Origin: an uncultured Pseudomonadales bacterium
Lineage (GTDB): Bacteria > Pseudomonadota > Gammaproteobacteria > Pseudomonadales > Azotimanducaceae
Direction of reading: 5' to 3'
NCBI GenBank assembly: GCA_951813515.1
Contig: OX638346.1
Span: 1,791,617 to 1,855,616 of the forward strand
DNA length: 64,000 bases
Shown here piece after piece: positions 28,009 through 37,426 of the stretch. Within the stretch, counting starts at the first letter, position 1; the number at the start of each line of letters is the position of its first letter. Position numbers and translations under genes: made by a program. Under the pieces are notes generated by a model. The model searched no databases and was not told where the DNA came from. It saw only the letters and a list, made by a program, of their open reading frames with translations.

Positions 28009-29733
28009 TCAGTCGTACTGGAACTGGAACCTGGTGATTCGCTCTTGCCGTTTGGAGCACGCCTCGCCCTCGAATTCGAAGACCCAGTTTCTGACCACCT
28101 GCGTTGCGGTCTGGGCGAAAAGGTCGTAAGACCGGGGCCGCTCGGCCCTAGATTCCTCCCTGACCACCTCTATCTGGTCGTCAATCGTGGCACCGTCCTC
28201 GTTCAGCATGTAACGAACCGCGATGGTGGCCGATCCGTAGTTCATCCGGCGGCGCCCCGGGTATATGTCCGTGGCGGCTTCGGCAAGGAATCTTGGAAGC
28301 AGCGTCGCATTGCATGGGGGCAAAGGGTTTGCGGGGGAGCGATCAGTTGCCAGTGCCAGTTGCCCAACGGCTTCGGACCGGTCGTCGGACAGGGAATCTG
28401 CGGGCTCGACCGCCTCGGACACGGTCTGCCGACCCGCGAGCGTGTCTTCTGCGCCTGTCTCGACGTCGGTCTGTTGTCCGGCAATTTGCGGCGGGGTTTC
28501 GGCCTCTGCCGCTTGCTCCATGCCTATTTCATCTATTTCCGCCTGCCGCTCGGCCAATTCTTCCCTTTGGTCCGCCAGCGATTGCTCCTGGCGGCGCAGT
28601 TCCGCTACGCGCTCGGGTCGCGCCCTGGGGGCTGCGGTCATGCGCGCACGCTCCTCGGCGATCTTCTGCCATTCCGCGTCCAGCTCTTCCCGAGCCTTGC
28701 GAACTTCGGCGAGCATCCGGGCCGCTTCCTGGCGTTCCTGTTCTATTCGCTCGCGCTCCTGCGCGGCGATCTCTTCGGGCGTCAGTCTGTCCATCAGGGG
28801 TTCTGCCGCGTAGGCGGGCAACGGTGGCTGCTCGTGGAAGGTCAACTGTGCATTGTCGAAATACGCTTCCCAGAATGCCTGGTGCGCGCGCTTGGGGCGG
28901 GGATGATCGGTCAGATCGACTCGCGGTATGTAGTAGACCTGCACCGTCAGGTCGGACACCGGCGGTCGCCTTCCCATGCGTGCAGTGAGAGCAGCACGGG
29001 TCTGATCGAAATTCTCGAAGTTCCAGTCGGTCCATTCGAGGTCCAGATGCGAATACCAACTGGCGTGCTGCATCATGTCGGAGAACACATAGATCGTCCG
29101 AGGCCCGGAGCGTTTGGACAGATCGATGACCGTGTCCTCCAGGGCTTCGATGAGGTAGGAATTGGTTAGTGGCGTCGGAGGCTGATTCCTCGCCAGCGCG
29201 TTGACCCGGTTTTGCAACGATTGGCGGCGGGCGCAGAAGCGGCCTGCAGCCTCGCGCAAGGATGCGGGAAGCTGTGCTGGAAGGTCGTCGCAGTCCCGCA
29301 GGCCGTCCGTCTGGTCTTTTGCGGTTCCGATCTGCAGATCGGTATTGGCATAGGGCTTGCAGACCCGGTCGATTGACAAACGAGGCGCCTGCGAGTCGGG
29401 CGAAAGTGCGAATACGCGCAATTCCGTGTTGGCGCTCAGGCCCAGACTCGCGTCGCGGAGCAGTTCGCCTGGCAATGTACGGTAAGCGTGTTCCAGCGGT
29501 TTGCGGAAATCGAGCAGGAACACGGCTTGCGCATTGGACTCGTCCGACTCAAGCGCGCACAGGTCGTTGTCCAACTCCTGCCTGGAGTCGGGACCGCGAA
29601 AGACTGTGAGCACGCCAATCAAGGCCACCGCCACGAGGAGCGGCGGGAGCAAGAGCGTAACGTATCGCTTTTTGCCGGTTGGCTTTCTCGGACCTAGGGT
29701 TTCCACCAAGAAATTTCTCTGATGCTCTGCCAC
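28009..29733 (-). CDS. Membrane-anchored coiled-coil protein with TonB-C-like domain
   Basis: 574 residues. A basic N-terminus and one membrane helix (about 25-45) are followed by a periplasmic domain (about 60-270) containing TIYVFSDMMQHASWYSH, reminiscent of von Willebrand A-like folds. A long charged coiled coil runs at about 310-410 (repeated EER/EQER and LADQREELAERQ). The C-terminal 90 residues (ATIAVRYMLNEDGATIDD, then VVRNWVFEFEG) look like a TonB C-terminal domain. It may be a periplasm-spanning structural or energy-coupling protein; no ExbB/ExbD genes are nearby. Confidence 0.55.
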   Translation of the reverse strand: MAEHQRNFLVETLGPRKPTGKKRYVTLLLPPLLVAVALIGVLTVFRGPDSRQELDNDLCALESDESNAQAVFLLDFRKPLEHAYRTLPGELLRDASLGLSANTELRVFALSPDSQAPRLSIDRVCKPYANTDLQIGTAKDQTDGLRDCDDLPAQLPASLREAAGRFCARRQSLQNRVNALARNQPPTPLTNSYLIEALEDTVIDLSKRSGPRTIYVFSDMMQHASWYSHLDLEWTDWNFENFDQTRAALTARMGRRPPVSDLTVQVYYIPRVDLTDHPRPKRAHQAFWEAYFDNAQLTFHEQPPLPAYAAEPLMDRLTPEEIAAQERERIEQERQEAARMLAEVRKAREELDAEWQKIAEERARMTAAPRARPERVAELRRQEQSLADQREELAERQAEIDEIGMEQAAEAETPPQIAGQQTDVETGAEDTLAGRQTVSEAVEPADSLSDDRSEAVGQLALATDRSPANPLPPCNATLLPRFLAEAATDIYPGRRRMNYGSATIAVRYMLNEDGATIDDQIEVVREESRAERPRSYDLFAQTATQVVRNWVFEFEGEACSKRQERITRFQFQYD

Positions 29734-29828
29734 ATCATAAATTCTTGCCCCTTACCACAAGCTAGCATGGCGATGCCCGGATGTCACTGCCTGGCTCTGA
29801 CCTGATTCCCGGGTAGACCGTCGGGGAA

Positions 29829-30395
29829 TTACGTCTTCGGCAGCGTTACTCCGCGCTGCCTCTGGTATTTGCCGCCCCGGTCCCTGTAACTCGTCTCACA
29901 ATCCTCGTCCGACTGAAAGAACAACAGTTGTGCGACCCCCTCGTTCGCATAGATCTTGGCGGGAAGATTGGTAGTGTTGGAAAACTCGAGTGTTACATGC
30001 CCTTCCCATTCGGGTTCCAGCGGCGTTACGTTGACAATGATTCCGCAGCGCGCGTACGTCGACTTGCCCACGCACAGGGTCAGGACGTTCCTTGGAATGC
30101 GGAAATACTCGATGGTGCTGGCGAGCGCAAACGAGTTGGGCGGGACGATGCAGCTATCGTCACTCACGTCCACGAAACTGCGTTCGTCGAACGCCTTGGG
30201 GTCCACCGTGGCGGAGAAGATATTGGTGAACACCTTGAACGCGGGTGCGCAGCGGACGTCGTAGCCGTAACTGGAAGTGCCGTATGAGATGACGCCGACA
30301 CCGTCTTTGCGGCGCACCTGGCGCGGCTCGAACGGCTCGATCATCCGGTGTTCGCGGGCCATGTCGCGAATCCAGCGATCAGACTTGATGCTCAT
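29829..30395 (-). CDS. dcd: dCTP deaminase
   Basis: 188 residues. The ATG at 30395 overlaps the mrp stop (ATGA). Characteristic segments are [30 protein letters not shown] with the catalytic Glu, [10 protein letters not shown], and [12 protein letters not shown], ending in [12 protein letters not shown]. The enzyme deaminates dCTP to dUTP, feeding dTMP synthesis. Length matches the Dcd family. Pairing mrp with dcd suggests co-translation. Confidence 0.95.
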   Translation of the reverse strand: MSIKSDRWIRDMAREHRMIEPFEPRQVRRKDGVGVISYGTSSYGYDVRCAPAFKVFTNIFSATVDPKAFDERSFVDVSDDSCIVPPNSFALASTIEYFRIPRNVLTLCVGKSTYARCGIIVNVTPLEPEWEGHVTLEFSNTTNLPAKIYANEGVAQLLFFQSDEDCETSYRDRGGKYQRQRGVTLPKT

Positions 30396-31438
30396 GCATC
30401 GTCCATTCTTATGGCGGTTGGCGGAGCCTGGGACGCCACGGTGCGCCACAGAGAAGCCGCAGCTCGGCGCGCGCAATCCATGTAGGTCCGGGCGGCATCG
30501 CTGTTAGGGTCGGAGGCGACGGTCGGTCGACCACCATCCGCCTGTTCACGAATCCTGGCCGTGAGAGGTAGCGCTCCGAGAAGTCCGACACCGTACTCTT
30601 CCGCGACGCGCGCGCCGCCGCCGGCACCGAACAGGTGGTGACGTTGCCCGCACCCGTCGCAGACGAAATAGCTCATGTTCTCAACTATCCCGAGGATGGG
30701 GATATTGACCTTGGAGAACATTTCGATGCCCTTTCTGGCGTCTGCTAGCGCGATGTCCTGGGGGGTGGTGACGATGATGGCTCCGCCGACCGGAACGCTT
30801 TGCGACAGGGTGAGCTGAACGTCCCCCGTGCCGGGAGGCATGTCGACGACAAGATAGTCAAGGTCGCCCCATGCCGACTGCTCGAGAAGCTGTCTCAGGG
30901 CGCCTGAGACCATTGGGCCGCGCCACACCATCGGTGTCCTGTCCGAGACCAGCATGCTCATCGACATCGCCTCGATGCCGTGGGCCTTGATCGGAACAAA
31001 GAACTTTTCATCCCGCACCTCTGGCCGACGCCCTTCGGCGACGCCGAGCATGATGCCCTGGCTCGGGCCATAGATGTCGGCATCGAGAATGCCGCACCTT
31101 GCGCCGAGGCGGTCCAGGGCGAGGGCGAGGTTGACGGCGGTGGTGGACTTTCCCACGCCGCCCTTCCCGGAGGCGACGGCGATGATGTTCTTCACGCCGG
31201 GGATGCCCCGTGCCTGCGGCGCGCGGAACTCGAGGTCGAGCGTGGTGTCCTCGCCGACCCAGTCCGAGACGGCTCGTTTGTAGTCTTCCTCCAGCCCGTT
31301 CAACGGGTAGCCGAGACGCACTTCGGCATGCAGCTTGCCGTCGAGGTTGGCGTTGCGCCGCACCGCGCCGAGCTCGCCCCAGGTCGCGGAGAGAATCGGA
31401 TCCGGGAATGCCGTCAGGGACCGACCTTTCGCCGCCAT
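30392..31438 (-). CDS. mrp: Mrp/ApbC-type Fe-S cluster carrier ATPase
   Basis: About 348 residues from ATG 31438. The P-loop reads [17 protein letters not shown], followed by [30 protein letters not shown] and a CxxC ([10 protein letters not shown]) expected to bridge a 4Fe-4S cluster at the dimer interface. A short N-terminal MIP18-like part precedes the ATPase. It is divergent from metG, an arrangement common in gammaproteobacteria, and translationally coupled to dcd. Confidence 0.93.
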   Translation of the reverse strand: MAAKGRSLTAFPDPILSATWGELGAVRRNANLDGKLHAEVRLGYPLNGLEEDYKRAVSDWVGEDTTLDLEFRAPQARGIPGVKNIIAVASGKGGVGKSTTAVNLALALDRLGARCGILDADIYGPSQGIMLGVAEGRRPEVRDEKFFVPIKAHGIEAMSMSMLVSDRTPMVWRGPMVSGALRQLLEQSAWGDLDYLVVDMPPGTGDVQLTLSQSVPVGGAIIVTTPQDIALADARKGIEMFSKVNIPILGIVENMSYFVCDGCGQRHHLFGAGGGARVAEEYGVGLLGALPLTARIREQADGGRPTVASDPNSDAARTYMDCARRAAASLWRTVASQAPPTAIRMDDA

Positions 31439-31607
31439 TTTTCGCGTCCCGCGCCCTGTCGGCTTCGATAAAGAGGGGCGATTATAGGGTATATTGCCCA
31501 CCGCACCCGCACCCCCAGACATGCAAGGGACTGGAAGCTCTCACCATGAAACGGCGCGCCCGCCAACATAGGGGCCCGTGCAAGCGCCCGGCGTCGCGAG
31601 GATGGCC

Positions 31608-33623
31608 ATGGGGGTAAGTGCTCGGGGCCAGCGACGGATCCTCGTTACCAGCGCATTGCCGTACTCGAACGGCCCGATTCACCTCGGTCACCTGCTCGAG
31701 AACATCCAGACCGACATCTGGGTGCGGTTCCAGCGTCTCGTGGGCAACCAGTGCATCTACGTGTGTGCCGAAGATGCGCACGGCACGGCAACCATGCTCA
31801 AGGCGGAGGAAGAGGGCATGACGCCCGAGGAGTGGGGCGAAGCGATGCGCGCCTCGCACGCGTCGGATTTCGCCCGCTTTCACATAGCGCACGATAATTT
31901 CTACAGCACGCATTCGGAGGAGAATCGGTACTATTCGGAGCTCATATTCCAGCGGCTCCAGGAGAAGGGCCATGTCTTCACGGAGGAAGTGGAGCAGCTC
32001 TACGACCCCGAGGAAGGACTGTTTCTTGCCGACCGTTACGTGCGTGGCGGCTGCCCCAGGTGCGGAGCAGAGGATCAACCCGGCGACAACTGCGACGAGT
32101 GCGGCGCGACCTACGACGCTACGGCGCTTTCCGAGCCGCGCTCCGTCCTCTCCGGGGCCGCGCCCATCCTCAGGGCGTCGATGCACTACTTCGTCGACCT
32201 TGCCAAATCCGAGGACTTCCTGAAATCCTGGACCCGAAGCGGGACGGTGCAGCCGGAAGTCGCCAACAAGCTTGCCGAGTGGCTCAACGAGGGTCTGAAG
32301 CCCTGGGACGTCAGCCGGGACGCGCCGTATTTCGGCTTCGAAGTTCCCGGTGACGAGGGCAAGTACTTCTACGTATGGGTCGATGCCCCCATCGGCTACA
32401 TGGCGAGTTTCAAGGACTACTGCTCCCGGTCTGGCGTCGACTTCGACGCGTTCTGGCGTCCCGATTCCGAGTGCGAGGTGCACCACTTCATCGGCAAGGA
32501 CATCATCAATTTCCATGCCCTGTTCTGGCCCGCGGTCCTTTCGGTGGCGGACTTCCGCACGCCAACGCGAGTGCATACGCACGGCTACATCACGGTGGGG
32601 GGCGTGAAGATGTCGAAGTCGCGTGGCACCTTCATCAACGCCTCGACATACCTCGACCATCTCGATCCCGAGTATCTGCGGTACTACTTCGCGACCAAGC
32701 TGTCGCCGAATACGGACGACATCGACATCAATTTCGACGACTTCGTCCAGCGGGTGAATTCGGACCTGGTCGGCAAGATCGTCAACATCGCGTCCCGCTG
32801 TGCGGGATTCCTGCACAGGCACTTCGACTCCACCTTGGCGCCGACGCTTCACGATGCGAAGTTGTGGGAGGATGTTTCCGGCGCGCGCGAGCGGCTGGCA
32901 GACCTCTATGACACGGGTACGGTCAGCCGCGCGGTGCGGGAGATCACCGCGCTGGCCGACCTGGCGAATCGCTATATCGATGGCCATGCCCCCTGGCGCC
33001 TCATCAAGGAAGCCGACCGGGCCGGTGACGTGCAGGACATCTGCTCCATGGGGATCAACCTGTTTCGTGTCATTGCGCTATATCTCAAGCCGATCCTGCC
33101 GGCCTTCGCGGAGAGAGCCGAAGCATTCCTCGGTGTGCCGCCGATGACCTGGGAGGACGCGGCGAAACCCCTGGTCGATCACCGTATCGGCAGGTTCAGA
33201 CCCCTGATCCAGCGAATGGAGAGAAAGGCCGTCAATCGCATGGTGGAAGCCTCGAAGGAGCATGAGCCGGCTCCTGTGGAGAATGCCCCCGACATGGACT
33301 CCATCAGCATCGAGGACTTTTCCAAGGTCGATCTGCGCGTCGCGCGCATCGTGGAGGCGCAGCCGGTAGACGGTGCGGACAGGCTTTTGAAACTGACGCT
33401 CGACGTGGGCGATCATCGCCGGGAGGTCTTTTCCGGCATCAAGGAGGCGTACGATCCGGCCGCGCTTGTCGGTCGCCACGCCATCGTCGTTGCAAACCTC
33501 GCGCCACGCAAGATGCGTTTCGGCACGTCGGAAGGCATGGTCCTGGCCGCAGGTCCCGGCGGCAGCCAGATATTCCTCGTGACGCCGGATGAGGGTGCCG
33601 CACCGGGGATGGAGGTTCGCTAA
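31608..33623 (+). CDS. metG: Methionyl-tRNA synthetase
   Basis: About 671 residues. ATG 31608 is preferred since GAGG lies 6 nt upstream; ATG 31602 is possible. The class I signature is [12 protein letters not shown] and the KMSKS loop is [13 protein letters not shown] zinc knuckle appears as [18 protein letters not shown]. The C-terminal about 110 residues are an EMAP/Trbp111-type tRNA-binding domain ([19 protein letters not shown]) that dimerises the enzyme. The stop codon TAA is immediately followed by the proposed rnfA start. Confidence 0.96.
   Translation: MGVSARGQRRILVTSALPYSNGPIHLGHLLENIQTDIWVRFQRLVGNQCIYVCAEDAHGTATMLKAEEEGMTPEEWGEAMRASHASDFARFHIAHDNFYSTHSEENRYYSELIFQRLQEKGHVFTEEVEQLYDPEEGLFLADRYVRGGCPRCGAEDQPGDNCDECGATYDATALSEPRSVLSGAAPILRASMHYFVDLAKSEDFLKSWTRSGTVQPEVANKLAEWLNEGLKPWDVSRDAPYFGFEVPGDEGKYFYVWVDAPIGYMASFKDYCSRSGVDFDAFWRPDSECEVHHFIGKDIINFHALFWPAVLSVADFRTPTRVHTHGYITVGGVKMSKSRGTFINASTYLDHLDPEYLRYYFATKLSPNTDDIDINFDDFVQRVNSDLVGKIVNIASRCAGFLHRHFDSTLAPTLHDAKLWEDVSGARERLADLYDTGTVSRAVREITALADLANRYIDGHAPWRLIKEADRAGDVQDICSMGINLFRVIALYLKPILPAFAERAEAFLGVPPMTWEDAAKPLVDHRIGRFRPLIQRMERKAVNRMVEASKEHEPAPVENAPDMDSISIEDFSKVDLRVARIVEAQPVDGADRLLKLTLDVGDHRREVFSGIKEAYDPAALVGRHAIVVANLAPRKMRFGTSEGMVLAAGPGGSQIFLVTPDEGAAPGMEVR
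33611..33615 (+). promoter_or_regulatory. Shine-Dalgarno supporting a CTG start for rnfA
   Basis: GGAGG lies 8 nt upstream of CTG 33624, inside the last codons of metG. No ATG, GTG or TTG is available at the position where RnfA proteins normally begin, so this site decides the start. Confidence 0.6.
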
Positions 33624-34202
33624 CTGAGCGAGCTGCTGCTTCTGCTCGTCACGGCCGCGCTGGTCAACAATTTCGTGCTGGTCCAGTTTCTCGGACTGTG
33701 TCCATTCATGGGCGTGTCCAACCGGTTCGACACGGCACTGCCCATGAGCCTCGCCACGGCCTTCGTGCTCACCGTGTCGAGTCTGGCCGCGTTCGGGATG
33801 CACCATTACGTGTTGGTGCCTCTGGATCTGGGCTACCTCAGGATCGTCGCCTTCATCGTCGCCATCGCCGGGGTCGTGCAGTTCACCGAAGTTTTCGTCA
33901 AGAGCGTGAGCCCGGTACTGCACCAGGTGCTCGGCATCTATTTGCCGCTGATCACCTCGAATTGCGCGGTGCTCGGCGTGGCCCTGATCGTGACCGAAAG
34001 CGGCGCGGGCCTGCTGCAGACGATCGCCGTGGCGCTTGGCGCGGCCCTTGGATTTTCCATCGTGATTGTCTGTTTCGCCGCCTTGCGCGAGCGCTTCGAA
34101 ACCCAGGCGATCGCGCCCGCATTGCGGGGGACACCGGTGGCATTGATTACCGTGGGCATCATGTCGCTTGCCTTTTACGGTTTGCGGGGGATCGGTCAAT
34201 GA
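33624..34202 (+). CDS. rnfA: RnfA, electron transport complex subunit A
   Basis: About 192 residues if initiated at CTG 33624. That reading gives (L/M)SELLLLLVTAALVNNFVL, which aligns with the usual RnfA N-terminus. The first conventional start, GTG 33675, would remove 17 residues and most of the first helix. Six membrane helices follow, with LGLCPFMGVS and YLPLITSNCAVLG as family signatures. RnfA and RnfE are the inverted membrane pair holding a shared Fe-S site in the Rnf ferredoxin:NAD oxidoreductase or Rsx reducer. The TGA overlaps the rnfB ATG. Confidence 0.9.
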   Translation: MSELLLLLVTAALVNNFVLVQFLGLCPFMGVSNRFDTALPMSLATAFVLTVSSLAAFGMHHYVLVPLDLGYLRIVAFIVAIAGVVQFTEVFVKSVSPVLHQVLGIYLPLITSNCAVLGVALIVTESGAGLLQTIAVALGAALGFSIVIVCFAALRERFETQAIAPALRGTPVALITVGIMSLAFYGLRGIGQ

Positions 34203-34708
34203 TCCTGGCCATGCTGGTTCTCGGTCTGCTTGGACTCGCAGTCGGCGCTGCCCTCGGGTTTGTGCGCAAGCGCTTTGCCCAGGACGCGGATAGCCTGACT
34301 TCGGCCATCGATGCGCTGTTGCCGCAGACCCAATGCGCCCAATGCGGCTATCCCGGGTGCCGGCCCTATGCGGTAGCGATCGCTTCCGGTGCGCCTCTTG
34401 ACCTCTGCCCGCCAGGCGGTCAGGCGACCGCCGAGGCGATTGCCAGCCTCCTCGGACGGGAGGCGGAGCAACCGGTAGTCATGACGCCAACGGATTGCGT
34501 GGCCGTGATCGACGAGGCGGCATGTATCGGCTGCGCGCTCTGTCTCGATGCCTGTCCGGTTGACGCCATCGTCGGTGCGAACAAATACGTGCATACGGTA
34601 GTGGAGGGGCGATGTACCGGATGCGAACTGTGTCTCCCTCCCTGTCCGGTCGATTGCATCGCGCTTGAGTCGGTCGAAGAGGTAGCCCTGAAATGGACGC
34701 GGCCGTGA
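34199..34708 (+). CDS. rnfB: RnfB, ferredoxin-type Fe-S subunit
   Basis: 169 residues. A membrane anchor (about 1-25) is followed by the four-Cys domain CAQCGYPGCRPYA with a later Cys (LDLCPPGG), then two 4Fe-4S ferredoxin motifs (CIGCALCLDACP and CTGCELCLPPCP). RnfB takes electrons from or to ferredoxin. It starts in an ATGA overlap with rnfA and its end overlaps the rnfC start by 16 nt. Confidence 0.95.
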   Translation: MILAMLVLGLLGLAVGAALGFVRKRFAQDADSLTSAIDALLPQTQCAQCGYPGCRPYAVAIASGAPLDLCPPGGQATAEAIASLLGREAEQPVVMTPTDCVAVIDEAACIGCALCLDACPVDAIVGANKYVHTVVEGRCTGCELCLPPCPVDCIALESVEEVALKWTRP

Positions 34709-36078
34709 AGCGCTTCCCCATGCCCTCCGTGTTGCGATACCCGTTGCTCACGCGTGGCGGCCGGTACGAACCGAGAGTGGCTACGGGCACGCGGGTTCGT
34801 AAGGGGGACGTGCTTGCCATTGGTCGATGGAGTCCGCCCGTGGGTTACCTGCATGCGGCCACGTCCGGTGTGGTTGAGATGGAGGCGACGGCGATGCTGC
34901 TGCATCCCGACGGGCGTGAGGATGCCGCGCCGCCGCTGAGCGCGAAAGACCTGGTGGAGAGGGTGCGCGATGCGGGTATCGTCGGGTTGGGTGGTGCGGG
35001 TTATCCCACCTGGCTCAAGCTCCGACAGGCCAGGAACGGGGATGTCAGGACACTCGTGGTCAATGCCGTCGAGTGCGAACCTGGCGTCTCGGCGGACGCC
35101 GCTCTCCTGCGTGAACATGCCGAGGAGGTGTCGTCGGGCATCGAAGCCCTGGCGAACTACATCGGGAACTCAAGAACGATCATCGCCGTCGGCGAGGGGA
35201 TGGATGTGCCCCCCGACCGTCTCCTGTCGGCGCCGTTTGTCTTCTTGCGAGGGACGGACCCTCGCGCACCCCGGGCCCGGCCCAACTCGCCACCCATGGA
35301 ACAATCGTCCCCGGTCGCCGGCGATTCCGGAGGCGGTTTTTCCATGGATGGTATTCCGGGGGTCGAAGTGGTGCGGTTGACAGGACCCTATCCCTCCGGT
35401 TCGGAACGGTCGCTGCTAGCGCGGGTGTTGGACGTGGACCTGGGGAAACGGATTCCCACGGATGTGGGCGTGGTGGTATTCAACGTCGCCACGGTATTCG
35501 CCGTTCACCGCGCATGGCACTGCGGAGAGCGCCTGGTCGAACGCGTAGTGACCGTAGACGAGGAAAACGCCTGGCTGCGTATCGGCCATCCTGTCGAGGA
35601 ACTGCCGTTGTCCGAGGGCCAGGTAGTCGTGGGTGGTCCGGTCACGGGCTGGATCGCATCGGAAGGCGAGGCCGTCACAAAGACCACCCGCGCCGTCACC
35701 GTGAACAGACCGCGGGCAGTGAGTCCGTGTATCCGATGCGGCTGGTGCGCGCGCGCCTGTCCCGAGGGTCTGCTGCCGCAGGAACTGTTCCGTCACATCA
35801 ACGCCGGGCACCGGTCCGAGACACGGGGACTCAGACTCGCCGACTGTGTCGAGTGCGGTGCCTGCGACATGGCTTGCCCGAGCGGCTTGCCGCTGCTTGC
35901 GACATTCCGATACGGCAAGTCGGAACGTCGTGAGCAGGAACGCCGCGCGCGCAACGCGGCGCTGGCGAAGGCCCGTTTCACGGCTCGTGCCGCACGCCTG
36001 GAACAACAGCGCGTGGAACAGCAGAAGGAACGCGAGGCCCGCATGGCTTCCCGCCGCAAATGGATGTATCCAGGCTAA
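34693..36078 (+). CDS. rnfC: RnfC, NADH-binding Fe-S subunit with an extra insert
   Basis: 461 residues. The NADH/FMN-binding part shows GIVGLGGAGYPTWLKL and VNAVECEPG, and two 4Fe-4S motifs (CIRCGWCARACP, CVECGACDMACP) are near 350-400. A Lys/Arg/Glu-rich tail follows. Between the segment ending MDVPPDRLLSAP and GIPGVEVVRLTGPYPSG, where relatives run nearly continuously, about 38 extra residues rich in Pro, Ser, Gly and Arg appear. Their DNA (35240-35352) is a copy of the dispersed palindromic element, in frame. The first ferredoxin-binding regions and catalytic motifs are intact, so the protein is probably functional. Confidence 0.93.
   Translation: MDAAVKRFPMPSVLRYPLLTRGGRYEPRVATGTRVRKGDVLAIGRWSPPVGYLHAATSGVVEMEATAMLLHPDGREDAAPPLSAKDLVERVRDAGIVGLGGAGYPTWLKLRQARNGDVRTLVVNAVECEPGVSADAALLREHAEEVSSGIEALANYIGNSRTIIAVGEGMDVPPDRLLSAPFVFLRGTDPRAPRARPNSPPMEQSSPVAGDSGGGFSMDGIPGVEVVRLTGPYPSGSERSLLARVLDVDLGKRIPTDVGVVVFNVATVFAVHRAWHCGERLVERVVTVDEENAWLRIGHPVEELPLSEGQVVVGGPVTGWIASEGEAVTKTTRAVTVNRPRAVSPCIRCGWCARACPEGLLPQELFRHINAGHRSETRGLRLADCVECGACDMACPSGLPLLATFRYGKSERREQERRARNAALAKARFTARAARLEQQRVEQQKEREARMASRRKWMYPG
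35240..35352 (+). repeat. Dispersed palindromic element inside rnfC
   Basis: The core hairpin GCGAGGG-ACGGA-CCCTCGC (35247-35265) is followed by GCACCCCGGGC and then CCATGGAACAATCGTCCCCGG and CGATTCCGGAGG, matching in order the copy at the start of rnfE. The insertion keeps the rnfC frame and contributes about 38 residues. Confidence 0.75.
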
Positions 36079-36947
36079 GTACGCGGGCGATCATGCTGCG
36101 CACCGGTGCGGCGCTTGTCCCGGCCCTTTTGGCTGCAACGTACTGTTTCGGCTACGGCGTAATCGTCAATCTGGCGGTCACCGTGAGTGCAGGGATCGCC
36201 ATGGAGGCGGGCTGGGTCTGGGTACGCTTTCGCAAACTCGACGCGGTCAAGGATGCCAGTACGCCGGTGACCTGCGCGCTGATCGCCATCGCGGTTCCCC
36301 CTGCATTGCATCCGGGCATCCTCGTGTTTGCGGCGGGCATGGCGGTGATCCTTGCCAAACAGCTTTACGGTGGAATCGGAAAGAACGTCTTCAACCCCGC
36401 AATGGTCGGATACGCCGCCGCCCTGGTCGCATTTCCGGCGCACTTCGCGGACTGGGACGCGCTCACGGGGGCGACGGCGCTGGACGTATTCGGCTTCCGG
36501 GGAGGCGCCACCGTGGCCGAGGTATGGCGGCAGCCCGCGTTCGGGATCGTCGGCGCGCGCGGCTTCGAGATCGTCAATGCCGCCGCGCTTGCGGGGGGAC
36601 TCTATCTCTGCGCGACACGGATCGCGAACTGGCGAATGCCCGTCGCGGTGCTCGGCGCGCTCGGCGCGTGCGCCGTGATCGGATACGACAACGGCAGTTC
36701 CGCGAGTCTCGGTTCCCCGCTGTTCCACTGGTTTTCCGGCGGCACGATGATCGCGGCTTTCTTCATCGCCACGGATCCGGTGACTGCGCCGTCGTCGGCG
36801 AGAGCGCAATGGATATTCGGGGTTGCGATCGGGGTGCTCATCTATTGCATTCGTAGCTTTGGCGGCTACCCGGATGGCATCGCTTTCGCGGTGCTGCTCG
36901 CCAATCTGGCGGCGCCTGCCCTGGACAAGATGATGTTGAGACCATGA
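36060..36947 (+). CDS. rnfD: RnfD, membrane flavoprotein subunit
   Basis: 295 residues, about nine to ten membrane helices, overlapping the rnfC end by 19 nt. The covalent FMN site is visible as ALTGATALD (threonine of the S/TGAT motif). Other family features are KQLYGGIGKNVFNPAM, FFIATDPVTAPSS and the C-terminal GGYPDGIAFAVLLANL. It belongs to the electron path across the membrane in the Rnf/Rsx complex. Confidence 0.94.
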   Translation: MDVSRLSTRAIMLRTGAALVPALLAATYCFGYGVIVNLAVTVSAGIAMEAGWVWVRFRKLDAVKDASTPVTCALIAIAVPPALHPGILVFAAGMAVILAKQLYGGIGKNVFNPAMVGYAAALVAFPAHFADWDALTGATALDVFGFRGGATVAEVWRQPAFGIVGARGFEIVNAAALAGGLYLCATRIANWRMPVAVLGALGACAVIGYDNGSSASLGSPLFHWFSGGTMIAAFFIATDPVTAPSSARAQWIFGVAIGVLIYCIRSFGGYPDGIAFAVLLANLAAPALDKMMLRP

Positions 36948-37426
36948 CTTCCGGGACAACGATGCGGGCCGCGTTCTTTCTCGGCCTACTGATGGCCGTC
37001 GCGGGGGCGTTGCTTGCCGGCATTGACGCGATCACGGAACACCGAATCGAGTCCAATGAGCGACAGCGACGGCAGGCGATACTGAAGGAAATCACGGGAC
37101 TCGACATCGAGATGCCTGGACACGCCGACGTCGCTGCATGCGATCGCGACCTCGTTGCCCTTGCCATCGTGGATCAGGGCTACGGAGGTTCAATGGATGT
37201 GGTCGCCGTATTTCAGAACGGGCGGCTGTCGGGTGTGCGGGTGACGCGCCATTCGGAAACACCGGGTTTTGCGGATATCCTCGACCCAATGGATTGGATT
37301 GGACGCCTCGGCAGCGGTGATAGTGTTGATGCCGTCACTGGTGCAACCGTCACATCGAACGCGGTGCTGCGTGCGCGGGACACGGCCCTTGCGCGTTGGG
37401 CTGCCGAAACCTGGTGTTCGGAATGA
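36944..37426 (+). CDS. rnfG: RnfG, FMN-binding subunit
   Basis: 160 residues, at the short end for RnfG. An N-terminal membrane helix (about 8-27) is followed by the periplasmic FMN-binding domain. The flavinylation motif is AVTGATVTSNAV near 130-141, and SETPGFADI matches the H-ETPGLG-type segment of the family. Start and stop overlap rnfD and rnfE respectively. Confidence 0.92.
   Translation: MTSGTTMRAAFFLGLLMAVAGALLAGIDAITEHRIESNERQRRQAILKEITGLDIEMPGHADVAACDRDLVALAIVDQGYGGSMDVVAVFQNGRLSGVRVTRHSETPGFADILDPMDWIGRLGSGDSVDAVTGATVTSNAVLRARDTALARWAAETWCSE

Noticed and set aside
31482..32987. A 501-codon minus-strand frame opposite metG
   Set aside because: It is the antisense shadow of a well-supported metG gene with codon bias that keeps the opposite frame open.
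33078..34199. A 373-codon minus-strand frame opposite metG/rnfA
   Set aside because: Low-complexity His/Gln/Arg-rich translation, antisense to conserved genes.
36075..36959. A 294-codon minus-strand frame opposite rnfD
   Set aside because: Antisense shadow; rnfD on the plus strand carries clear FMN and family motifs.
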